In this document: piece after piece, positions 12,301 through 24,300 of the stretch
How the letters are laid out: each line of letters begins with the position of its first letter
Position numbering within the stretch: position 1 is the stretch's first letter
Program-made: the position numbers and the translations under genes
The notes under the pieces: model-generated
What the model was told of the DNA's origin: nothing
The model's database searches: none
What the model saw: only the letters and a program-made list of their open reading frames with translations
DNA from: Archilochus colubris
Taxonomy: Eukaryota > Chordata > Aves > Apodiformes > Trochilidae
Reading direction: 5' to 3'
DNA length: 64,000 nt
Assembly (NCBI GenBank): GCA_023079485.1
Contig: CM041084.1
Location: 104,600,467-104,664,466, forward strand

Positions 12301-15300
12301 ATTCATCAGAGATAAGTGGAATGGATCCAAAGAGTTCTGATGTGTTGCAAAGAGGAGCCATGATCTTCTAGATGGCTTGTGTGACGTTGTGTTTAATGTA
12401 AAAGATTGTGGCTGGTCAGAATGTAGCCATCCCTGCAGAGTCAGGACTACAGTAAAAGCTCCCCAGGTTTACAGGCAGTACCAGTGCTCTTAGTGATAGG
12501 CATGCAGCAAACCCATTCCCTAAATTATTCCATCTCTGCTGCACCAGAAACCTCCTAAATGTTACGTGCAGCAGCTCAGTGAGCTGGTGCTGAAAGAAGT
12601 TTTAGTATTTACTTAAATGGGAACAGGGGCTCATGTATTGCTGTTATGTCCTTTTTGCTTTACAGAAACTGGGAAAGAGGGAGTGGAACAGAAGACATCA
12701 GAGTCTGCTGAGGAGCCTGAGCAAAAGGACAAGCGCACTGACCAAGAGGAAGAGTCTCTCTCTGTAGAAGCTGACTTTCAGAAGAGGACTAAAGTCACCC
12801 AGTTCCCTTCATCTACCGATTTAGTTTCAGAAAGCAAATCTCCTGCTGGACCCGATGGAGCTTCATCCCCTGCAGGACCCGAGCCTGTTCCTGAAGGTCC
12901 ATTGGAGGAGGCCGTGCCCCCCAGTGAGGAAGGTAATGTTCCCTCAGCCACTGAGGCTGTCTGACTGTGTTGGGATGATGAGAGTGTTGTGTAGGTTTAG
13001 GTTCTACCTTATGTTGAGGAGTTTTCTCTGACAAGAATCATTCCCTTGCAGACCAAAAAGCTTAACTGGATAAAAGTAGTTTCCACTCCCAGTAAGGGAG
13101 ACCTTGTTGCTATCTTGAAAGCAAGTTGTGTTGGTGTGAATTTTGGCCTCTTCTGCCAAGTGACTGGAGATAGGACAGGGGGAAATGGGTTCTAGTTATG
13201 CCAGGGGTCATTCAGGTTAGAGATGAGGAAAAATTTCTTCCCTGAAAAAAGTGGAGAAGCTTTGGACCCAGTTGCCCAGGGAGGTGATGGAGATGCTGTC
13301 CGTGGGATAATTTAAAAACTGTGTCGATATGTCTCTTTGGGAGATGATTTAGTGGTTAAGATGGTGTGGGAGTGACAGTTGGACTTGGTGATCTTGAAGG
13401 TCCTTTCTAACCATGATGATTCTGTGATTGTCATGGGATGCATGCTGTCTGCTTCTGGTTACCTGAAAGCTGCACATGAGCTTTGAGCTTTTGAAAAGGC
13501 AGGTATCTTCAGAAAGCACTTGTTTCTCTTTAATGTGGGAAGAATCAGTCTTCTGTGAGGCCATGCTTTCTCCCTGAGTAGAAAGGAGAGCTGGGATGCC
13601 TTTGGCCATTTAAGTTTTCACTATGTATGAAAGATCCCCTAAGCAGATGATGACTGTGCCCTTACACTGTCTATTTGCAAAGAACAGGGATTTTTTTTTA
13701 GTCATGGAATGGCTGAGACAGGAAGGGACCCTAAAGCTCTTGTAGTTTCACTTTTTAGAGAGCTGAATTTGTTCTGGAGTATGTTGATTCTTTAGGGAAG
13801 TGGTGAGAGCTTTGAGGTGCTGGCTGGGTTTGGGTGTAAGGGCTGGAACATGTGGTGCCTCCAGAAGGTTGTTTGGGAGCAGTGATGTGGGTGCCTTGTG
13901 TAGCCCAGAGCCAGTGTGTATCTGCCCCACTGGTTTGGGTTTCCATCACCTGGTTAATATAAGTGCCCTCACCTTCAAGTATCTATACAATTTTTAAACA
14001 TATCCAGGCATGGTGATACCACCAGTCTCCTGGGCAGCCCCTTCCAGTGCTTGGTAACCTCTTATGTAAATAATTTTTTCCTGACATCCAAACCTACCAC
14101 TGTACCATTACAGCCCGGGTCCCTCCTGGAACTCTTTCTTTCTTTGTCATCATTGTCCTAATCTGTATATACTGAAATGTTTTTTAAAAAGCAGATAGTC
14201 AAAGAGGACTACTATAGCAAGCTTGAGCTAGGTTTCCTCTGGAGTTTCCCAGCCACAGTGCCAGCAGGGGCTTTGGGTCTGGATGTGCATCATTCAACAG
14301 CTGGCTGGGTTGCAGAGCTCCCAGGGAGCCATTCCCTCCTGTGGCACTGCCCCTTTCTGACATGGGATTATGAATGCCAAATGTGTTGGCTTGGGATGGC
14401 AGCCAGAGTAATGTTATTTTTCAGAGAGGCTTTAGCTCCATCGTTGTTTGAGTTATGTTTCTCTCATAATTCCTGATCTCATCCATTCATGACTTCCGAA
14501 AGCAGCTCTGTGCTGAGTAGAGTGATGTTTTAGGGGCTCCTCTTCTGCCACTGTGCTGTGCTCATGTTAGGTATTGGCCAATGCTTAGTAATGTTGATGG
14601 AAACAACACCCCTTGCTTTCTAGGTTTTTTTTTCCAATGCTGTTGGTTTTGTTAATCTTGTGATGGAACTCAGTTTTTATGCCATGACTACTCTGGTGTT
14701 CTTCCCACACTAACTAATCAAGAAGCCATCTTTCAGTCTGTATCTAGAGGGTGTTCATGTTCTACGCTGTTGTTGATTTGGAAACTTGTTAATTGAAGTA
14801 ATTGGGATTATTGGGGAACCTAAAGTATCAATAACAATGCAACCAAGATACCAGGAATGCATTCAAAGACATCTGATGTGTTGCAAAGAGGAGCCATGGT
14901 GTTCTTAGGTGTCTTCTTTGATCCTGTGTTCAAATGTTAAAGTTTTAATCTTTTCACCCAGAAGTGAAGAGGTTTTGTGGTCAATAGGGAAGGACATAGC
15001 CTCCCTTCATACTCAGAACTACAGAAAAGGCTTCCTAGGTTTACAAGTGGTAGCAGTGCTCACTGGATTTTCTGTCCCCTTACTGATTAGCAAGCAGGAA
15101 ACTCCTCCCTAAATTATTCCATATCTGGAAACCCAGAAGCCTCCTAACTATGTTGTAGATCAGATCATTCAATTGGTTCTGAAAGAAGTCTTAGTTTTAC
15201 TTAAATGGGATCACGGGCTCATGTATTTTCCTGTTATGTCTTTTTTGCTTTGTAGAAACTGGGAAAGAGGGAGTGGAACAGAAGACATCAGAGGTTGCTG

Positions 15301-18300
15301 AGGAGCCTGAGCAAAGTGAGAAGGGTAAGGACTCGGAGGCAGAGCGTGTCCCTGAAGAAGCCGAATTTCAGAATGGGTCTAAAGTCACCCAGAGCCCATC
15401 ACCTACCAATTTAGTTTCAGAAAGCAAATCTCCTGCTGGACCCGATGGAGCTTCATCCCCTGCAGGACCTGAGCCTGTTCCTGAAGGTCCATTGGAGGAG
15501 GCCGTGCCCCCCAGTGAGGAAGGTAATGTTCCCTCAGCCACTGAGGCTGTCTGACTGTGTTGGGATGATGAGAGTGTTGTGTAGGCTGAGGTTCCACTTT
15601 ACGTGGAGGAGTTTCCTCAGAGAAGAATCATTCCCTTGCAGACCAAAAAGCTTAACTGGGTAAAAATAGCTTCCACTCCTCGCAGTGGAGACCTTGTTGC
15701 TCTCTGCTTCTACCTGAAAGCAAGTTGTGCTGGTGTGAATTTTGGCCTCTTCTGCCAAGTGACTGGAGATGGGACAGGGGGAAATGGGTTCAAGTTATGC
15801 CAGGGGAGATTTAGATTAGAGATGAGAAAAAATTTATTTACCTAAAGAGTGAGAAGTGCCATCATCTTCAAGTATCCATTTGTTTCAGACTGACACCTCA
15901 GCTGGGTTTCAGCTGACCCCTGCATGTTCCCCAAGCTCTGCAGAATCATGGAAGGATCATCCAGTCGCACATTTAACCTAACTCTCATAACCAAGCTTTA
16001 TCAGCCCACTCCTAAGCCATGTCCCTGTTTCAGTATCTATACAATTTTTAAACACATCCAGGCATGGTGACTCCACCAGTCCCCTGGGCAGCCCTTTCCA
16101 GTGCTTGGTAACCTCTCGTAAATAATTTTTTCCTGACGTCCAAACCTCCCCCTGTGCAATCACAGCACAGGCCTCTCTCGTACCTCTCTTTCTGTGCCAT
16201 CCATGTGTACTTTGTAATTACTAAAATGTACCATGAAAGAAGATCAGAGAGGACTACTATAACAAGGTTGATCAAGGTTTCCTCTGGAGTCTCCCAGCCA
16301 CAGTGCCAGCAGGGGCTTTGGGTCTGGATGTGCATCATTCAGCAGGTGTCTGGGTTGCAGAGCTTCCATGGAGCCATTCCCTCCTGTGGCACTGCCCCTT
16401 CCTGACATGGGATTATGAATGCCAAATGTGTTGGCTTGGGATGTCTGTCAGAAGAATGTTCTGCCTGGTTCTTGACTTGGATAGGTTTTCCTTCAACTGA
16501 CCAGAATTCTTGAGAAAGGTGCAATGTCACCAGTTATTCATCAGAGATAAGTGGAATGGATCCAAAGAGTTCTGATGTGTTGCAAAGAGGAGCCATGATC
16601 TTCTAGATGGCTTGTGTGATGTTGTGTTTAATGTAAAAGATTGTGGATGGTCAGAATGTAGCCATCCCTGCAGAGTTAGGACTACAGTAAAAGCTCCCCA
16701 GGTTTACAGGCAGTACCAGTGCTCTCTGAATTTTCTGCCCCCTTAGTGATAGGCATGCAGCAAAGCCATTCCCTAAATTATTCCATCTCTGCTGCACTAG
16801 AAGCCTCCTAAACGTTACGTGCAGCAGCTCAGTGAGTTGGTGCTGAAAGAAGTTTTAGTATTGCTTAAATGGGAACAGGGGCTCATGTATTGCTGTTATG
16901 TCCTTTTTGCTTTGCAGAAACTGGGAAAGAGGGAGAGGAACAGAAGACATCAGAGTCTGCTGAGGAGCCTGAGCAAAAGGACAAGCGCACTGACCAAGAG
17001 GAAGAGTCTCTCTCTGTAGAAGCTGACTTTCAGAAGAGGACTAAAGTCACCCAGTTCCCTTCATCTACCGATTTAGTTTCAGAAAGCAAATCTCCTGCTG
17101 GACCCGATGGAGCTTCATCCCCTGCAGGACCCGAGCCTGTTCCTGAAGGTCCATTGGAGGAGGCCGTGCCCCCCAGTGAGGAAGGTAATGTTCCCTCAGC
17201 CACTGAGGCTGTCTGACTGTGTTGGGATGATGAGAGTGTTGTGTAGGCTGAGGTTCCACCTTCCATGGAGGAGTTTCCTCTGACAAGAATCATTCCTTTG
17301 CAGACCAAAAAGCTTAACTGGATAAATGTTTCCACTTCCACTCCCCCATAAGGGGAGTCGTTATTGCTCTCTGCTGCTACCTGAAAGCAAGTTGTGTTGG
17401 TGTGAATTTTGGCCTCTTCTGCCACGTGACTGGAGATAGGACAGGGGGAAATGGGTTCTAGTTATGCCAGGGGTCATTCAGATTAGAAATGAGGAGAAAT
17501 TTCTTCCCTGAAAAAAGTTGGGAAGCGTTTGACCCAGTCGCCCAGGGAGGTGATGGAGATGCTGTCCATGGGATAATTGAAAGTCAGAGTAGATATGGCT
17601 CTTTGGGAGATGATTATTGGTTAAGGTGGTGTGGGAGTGATAGTTGGACTCAGTGATCTTGAAGGTCCTTTCTAACCATGATGATTCTGTGATTGTCATG
17701 GGATGCATGCTGTCTGCTTCTGGTTACCTGAAAGCTGCACGTGAGCTTTGAGCTTTTGAAAAGGCAGGTATCTTCAGAAAGCACTTGCTGCTCTTTACTG
17801 TGGGAAGAATCAGTCTTCTGTGAGGCCATGCTTTCTCCCTGAGTGCAAAGGAGAGCTGGGATGCCTTTGGCCGTTTAAGTTTTCACTAAGCATGAAATAT
17901 TCCCTAAGCAGATGACATCTCTACCCTTACACTGTCTATTTGCAAAGAAAAGGGATTTGTTTAATCATAGAATGGCTGAGGCAGGATGGGACCTAAAAGC
18001 TCTTATAGTTTCAGTTGTTAGGGATTTGAATTTGTTCTGGAGGATGTTGATTCTTTAGGGAAGTGGTGAGAGCTTTGAGGTGCTGGCTGGATTTGGGTGT
18101 AAGGGCTGGAACATGTGGTGCCTCCAGAAGGTTATTTGGGATCAGTGATGTGGGTGCCTTGTGTAGCCCAGAGCCTGTGTGTATCTGCCTCACTGGTTTG
18201 GGTTTCCATCACCTGGTTAATATAAGTGCCCTCAGCTTTAAGTGTCCATTTGTTCCAGACTGGCACCTATGGGGGTTTCAGCTGAACCCTGCACATTCCC

Positions 18301-21300
18301 CAAGCTCTGCAGAATCATGGAAATATGATCCAGTTACACAGTTAACCTAACTCTCCTAACCAAGCTTTATCAGCCCACTCCTAAACCAGGACCCTGTTGC
18401 AGTATCTATACAATTTTTAAACACATCCAGGCATGGTGACTCCACCACTCCCCTTGACAGCCTCTTCCAGTGCTTGGTAACCTCTCATGTAAAGAATTTT
18501 TTCCTGACATCCAAACCTACCACTGTGCAATCACAGTACAGGCCTCTCTCGTACCTCTCTTTCTGTGCCATCCAAGTGTACTTTTTAATTACTGAAAGGT
18601 GTCATGAAAGAAGAAGATCAGAGAGGATTTGCATAGCAAGGTTGATCAAGGTTTCCTCTGGAGTCTCCCAGCCACAGTACCAGCAGGGGCTTTGGGTCTG
18701 GATGTGCATCATTCAACAGGTGTCTGGGTTGCAGAGCTCCCAGGGAGCCATTCCCTCCTGTGGCACTGCCCCTTTCTGACATGGGATTATGAATGCCAAA
18801 TGTGTTGGCTTGGGATGGCAGCCAGAGTAATGTTATTTTTCAGAGAGGCTTTAGCTCCATCGTTGTTTGAGTTATGTTTCTCTCATAATTCCTGATCTCA
18901 TCCATTCATGACTTCCGAAAGCAGCTCTGTGCTGAGTAGAGTGATGTTTTAGGGGCTCCTCTTCTGTCACTGTGCTGTGCTCATGTTAGGTATTGGCCAA
19001 TGCTTAGTAATGTTGATGGAAACAACACCCCTTGCTTTCTAGTTTTTATTTCCAATGCTGTTGGTTTTGTTAATCTTGTGATGGAACTCAGTTTTTATGC
19101 CATGACTACTCTGGTGTTCTTCCCACACTAACTAATCAGTAAGCCATCTTTCAGTCTGTATCTAGAGGGTGTTCATGTTCTACGCTGTTGTTGATTTGGA
19201 AACTTGTTAATTAAAGTAATTTGGATTATTGAGGGAGCTAAAATATCAACAACAATGCAACCAAGATACCAGGAATGCATTCAAAGACATCTGATGTGTT
19301 GCAAAGAGGAGCCATGGTGTTCTTAGGTGTCTTCTTTGATCCTGTGTTCAAATGTTAAAGTTTTAATCTTTTCACCCAGAAGTGAAGAGGTTTTGTGGTC
19401 AATAGGGAAGGACATAGCCTCCCTTCATACTCAGAACTACAGAAAAGGCTTCCTAGGTTTACAAGTGGTAGCAGTGCTCACTGGATTTTCTGTCCCATTA
19501 ATGATTAGTAAGCAGCAAGCTCCTCTCAAGAGATTATTCCATATCTGGAAACCCAGAAGCCTCCTAACTATGTTGTAGATCAGATCATTCAATTGGTTCT
19601 GAAAGAAGTCTTAGTTTTACTTAAATGGGATCACGGGCTCATGTATTTTCCTGTTATGTCTTTTTTGCTTTGTAGAAACTGGGAAAGAGGGAGTGGAACA
19701 GAAGACATCAGAGGTTGCTGAGGAGCCTGAGCAAAGTGAGAAGGGTAAGGACTCAGAGGCAGAGCGTGTCCCTGAAGAAGCCGAATTTCAGAATGGGTCT
19801 AAAGTCACCCAGAGCCCATCACCTACCAATTTAGTTTCAGAAAGCAAATCTCCTGCTGAACCTGAGGGAGCTTCATCCCCTGCAGGACCTGAGCCTGTTC
19901 CTGAAGGTCCATTGGAGGAGGCTGTGCCCCCCAGTGAGGAAGGTAATGTTCCCTCAGCCACTGAGGCTGTCTGACTGTGTTGGGATGATGAGAGTGTTGT
20001 GTAGGCTGAGGTTGTACCTTATGGGGAAGAGTTTCCTCTGACAAGAATCATTCCCTTGCAGACCAAAAAGCTTAACTGGATAAATGTTTCCACTTCCACT
20101 CCCCCATAAGGGGAGTCGTTATTGCTCTCTGCTTCTACCTGAAAGCAAGTTGTGTTGGTGTGAATTTAGGCCTCTTCTGCTAAGTGACTGGAGATAGGAC
20201 AGGGGGAAATGGGTACACATAATGCCAGGGGAGATTCAGATTAGAGATGAGGAAAAATTTCTTCACTGAAAAAAGTGGAGAAGCGTTGGACCCAGTTGCC
20301 CAGGGAGGTGATGGAGATGCTGTCCATGGGATAATTTAAAAACTGTGTCGATATATCTCTTTGGGAGATGATTTAGTGGTTAAGGTGGTGTGGGAGTGAT
20401 AGTTGGACTCAGTGATCTTGAAGGTCCTTTCCAACCATGATGATTCTATGATTGTCATGGGATGCATGCTGTCTGCTTCTGGTTACCTGAAAGCTGCACG
20501 TGAGCTTTGGGCTTTTGAAAAGGCAGGTATCTTCAGAAAGCACTTGCTGCTCTTTACTGTGGGAAGAATCAGTCTTCTGTGAGGCCATGCTTTCTCCCTG
20601 AGTACAAAGGAGAGCTGGGATGCCTTTGGCCATTTAAGTTTTCACTCTGCATGAAATATTCCCTAAGCAAATGATGACTGTGCCCTTACACTGTCTATTA
20701 GCAAAGAAAAGGAATTGGCTCATGGAATGGCTGAGGCAGAAAGGGACACTAAAGCTCTTGAGTTGAATTTGTTCTGGAGGATGTTGATTCTTTAGGGAAG
20801 TGGTAAGACCTTTGAACTGCTGGCTGGGTTTGGGTTAAAGGGCTGGAACATGTGGTGCCTCCAGAAGGTTGTGTGGGATCAGTGATGTAGGTGCCTTGTG
20901 TAGCCCAGAGCCAGTGTGTATCTGCCCCATTGGTTTTGGTTTCCATCACCTGGTTAATATAAGTGCACTCAGCTTCAAGTATCCACTTATTCCAGACTGG
21001 CACCTATGGGGGGTTTCAGCTGACCCCTGCATGTTCCCCAAGCTCCATAGAATCATGGAAAGATGATCCAGTCACACATTTAACCTAACTCCTCCTAACC
21101 AAGCTTTATCAGCCCACTCCTAAACCATGTCCCTATTGGCAGTATCTATACAATTTTTAAACACATCCAGGCATGGTGACTCCACCACTCCCCTGGGCAG
21201 CCCCTTCCAGTGCTTGGTAACCTCTCATGTAAAGAATTTTTTCCTGACATTGAAACCTCCTGCTGTGCAATCACAGCACAGGCCTCTCTCGTACCTCTCT

Positions 21301-24300
21301 TTCTGTGCCATCCATGTGTACTTTGTAAATACGGGAATGTACCATGAAAGAAGATCAGAGAGGATTTGCTTAGCAAGGTTGATCAAGGTTTCCTCTGGAG
21401 TCTCCCAGCCACAGTGCCAGCAGGGGCTTTGGGTCTGGATGTGCATCATTCAACAGGTGTCTGGGTTGCAGAGCTTCCATGGAGCCATTCCCTCCTGTGG
21501 CACTGCCCCTTCCTGACATGGGATTATGAATGCCAAATGTGTTGGCTTGGGATGTCTGTCAGAAGAATGTTCTGCCTTGTTTTTGACTTGGATAGGTTTT
21601 CCTTCAACTGACCAGGATTGTTGAGAAAGGTGCAATGTCACCAGTTATTCATCAGAGATAAGTGGAATGGATCCAAAGAGTTCTGATGTGTTGCAAAGAA
21701 GAGCCATGATCTTCTAGATGGCTTGTGTGATGTTGTGTTTAATGTAAAAGATTGTGGCTGGTCAGAATGTAGCCATCCCTGCAGAGTCAGGACTACAGTA
21801 ACAGCTCCCCAGGTTTACAGGCAGTACCAGTGCTCTCTGAATTTTCTGCCCCCTTAGTGATAGGCATGCAGCAAAGCCATTCCCTAAATTATTCCATCTC
21901 TGCTGCACTAGAAGCCTCCTAAATGTTACGTGCAGCAGCTCAGTGAGCTGGTGCTGAAAGAAGTTTTAGTATTTACTTAAATGGGAACAGGGGCTCATGT
22001 ATTGCTGTTATGTCCTTTTTGCTTTGCAGAAACTGGGAAAGAGGGAGTGGAACAGAAGACATCAGAGACTGCTGAGGAGCCTGAGCAAAAGGACAAGCGC
22101 ACTGACCAAGAGGAAGAGTCTCTCTCTGTAGAAGCTGACTTTCAGAAGAGGACTAAAGTCACCCAGTTCCCTTCATCTACCGATTTAGTTTCAGAAAGCA
22201 AATCTCCTGCTGGACCCGAGGGAGCTTCATCCCCTGCAGGACCTGAGCCTGTTCCTGAAGGTCCATTGGAGGAGGCCGTGCCCCCCAGTGAGGAAGGTAA
22301 TGTTCCCTCAGCCACTGAGGCTGTCTGACTGTGTTGGGATGATGAGAGTGTTATGTAGGCTCAGGTTCTACCTTATGTTGAGGAGTTTCCTCAGAGTAGA
22401 ATCATTACCTTTTAGAACAAATATCCAGCTTCAAGTATCCATTTGTTCCAGACTTTCACCTAAAGTGGGTTTCAGCTGACCCCTGCATGTTCCCCAAGCT
22501 CCGTAGAATCATGGAAAGATCATCCAGTCACACATTTAACCTAACTCTCCTAATCAAGCTTTATCAGCCCACTGCTAAACCATGTCCCTTTTGGCAGTAT
22601 CTTTACCATTTTTTTACACATTCAGGCATAGTGACAGATCTGTAGTGCCAGTACGGGGTTTTTGGTTGTTTCTGCAGCAGCTGACAGCTGAGTGGATTGC
22701 AGAGCTTCAAGTCAGCCATTCTTTCCTGTGGCACTGCACCAACCTGATGAAGGATTAGAATTGTGTCTGTGTTGCCATCTGAATTTTCTTTCTCCGTGTT
22801 TACTGTCAAGCAGAGAACATCTTCTTTATTCCTTCTGTATAACTCAGGAAGCATCACGAATGTTCTTTAGAGCATCTGATTGGGTTGGTTCTCATACCAC
22901 TCTCCATGTGAACAGTGGCTCATGTATTGCCATTACGTGCTGTTTGCTTTGCAGAAAATAGAAATGAAGGAGTGGAAGAGAAGACATCAGAGGTTTCTGA
23001 GGCACCCAAGCGTAGGGACTCACGCCCTGAAGCAGAGGAACAGGATCTCAGTGAAGAAGTCAAGACTCAGGATAACTCTAAAGATGACACTCAGAGCGTG
23101 TCAGTTACCAGTGGCATTGCAGGAACCAAACCTCCCTCTGGATCCGAAGGAGCTTCGTCTCCTGCAGGACCTGAGCTGGCCTATGTTCCTACTGAGCCTG
23201 CACAGCTTGCTGCTCATGTCCTAGGTAGCAGAGATTCCCTTTGTTCTTCTAGGGATGTGGGAACAAGCGTGGAGATTCTTCCTGAAGACCCAGAGACAGT
23301 GCCAAGTCAGTCCTCCATAGCTGGAGAACTGGATCCCTTGGACAGCCAGGCTGATGCCTCAACAACTAACATAAATCAAGCTTCCTCACTCTCTCTGCGG
23401 GACAAACCACCACCATCATCTGTTTCAAAAGATTCATTGCAGGCTGTGCCCTCCTGTAATGAAGCTGAGGTTCCTTCGGCCCCTGAGGTTGTATCACAAT
23501 GTTGGGATGATGAGATAATCTTGAAGGTTCCATCTTATGTGGAGCAGTTTCCACAGAAAATAATCATTCCCTTTATAGACCAACCACATTATCAGTTAAT
23601 GATTGACCCTCCATTAAATACAGAACAGGGCTCAAGTGCTACTAAGTTAGGTCCACCTGCTAATGACTTAGTGTGTGAACCTGAGAGAGCAGAATCTTCA
23701 GAACAACTGGAGAAAGCTGAGCAAGTTTATGTCATTTCAGGTAAGAAAGTCTGGGCCTGTGTATCATCTTCCTGTTCAGGTCCTAACTCTACAGCCTCAT
23801 TAGTGGTCATTAAATGGAAAAACACCTACGTCAGTGCAGTGCAGGGTGGAGATGATGTCTAAGAACCTGTTGTACCAACACTGTCTGCTTGGCCCCAGTG
23901 CACATGTATTAGACCTCCCTCCCATCTGTTCCAAGAGATGTGGCTAGCTCTAGGCAGGGCTGCTGTGGGCAAATATGCAAATAAAAGTGATGAGGAGGTA
24001 CCATTGATGCCAAATGGTCTTGCTCAAAACTAGCCACATTTTCTGAAACAGATCTTAGAGACCTAAGATACATGTGTGCTGTGGCTGAAGTGAGGCAACC
24101 AGTTGGAGCCCTAGTTTTGATTCTCCTCCCCTGAAAAAGATTGTATTCCAGCACTGACCTAGGAGGTTTTTCCATTTAGAAATGGTGGTGGTTGCCTGTG
24201 CTGTCTTGAGCTTGGTTTCTGCAGCTGGGCTAAGTGGGCTGAGCACTGGTCATCAGTTTCACAAACAGCAAGGCAGCTGGTGCTCATCTTTCCTGGTGAG

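Larger units (their letters stand above)
10539..12665 (+). other. CABYR intron after copy 6, with LTR
   Basis: The decayed exon continuation, a CR1 stub in + orientation (about 10764-10860) and a CR1 in - orientation interrupted by a 739-bp LTR come first. The A-type intron body follows and carries CAACTGACCAGAATTCTTGA near 12258. Confidence 0.75.
17185..19675 (+). other. CABYR intron after copy 9
   Basis: Same order as the intron after copy 7: decayed exon continuation, CR1 + (17415-17695), the TTCTGGAGG block, CR1 - (18305-18530) and the B-type intron body. This repeat of order is part of the higher-order A-B unit. Confidence 0.72.
19943..22029 (+). other. CABYR intron after copy 10
   Basis: This holds the decayed exon continuation, CR1 + (20175-20455), the TTCTGGAGG block, CR1 - (21040-21270), then an A-type intron body. 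It appears to fuse a B-type front with an A-type rear. Confidence 0.72.
1..22954 (+). repeat. Tandem array of CABYR exon units, 12 copies plus the parental exon
   Basis: Each unit is an intron of about 1.0 to 2.5 kb followed by a 267-bp exon, then a decayed continuation of that exon now inside the next intron. Exon starts are at 49, 1707, 2267, 3765, 5763, 8493, about 10292 (broken), 12666, 15256, 16918, 19676 and 22030, then the parental exon at 22955. Spacing varies from 0.6 to 2.8 kb because CR1 pieces and intron blocks were gained or lost. The same intron text, for example the polypyrimidine stretch before the acceptor, recurs in nearly every unit. The array continues past the left edge, since the first intact copy begins 49 bases into the window. 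Confidence 0.93.

Noticed and set aside
14177..14476. Repeated frame with [16 protein letters not shown] and [16 protein letters not shown] in many units (also about 4727, 7456, 12020, 18629, 21366)
   Set aside because: It is open over about 80 to 100 codons in several units and looked like a second amplified exon. It has no consistent acceptor or donor, its ends differ between units, and the corresponding part of the old intron before the large exon (about 22690-22760) has a stop in this frame. Recent duplication explains the sharing.
1..22954. CRISPR-like or satellite array
   Set aside because: The repeats are kilobase-scale with spliced coding exons in a eukaryotic setting. There are no short direct repeats with unique spacers.
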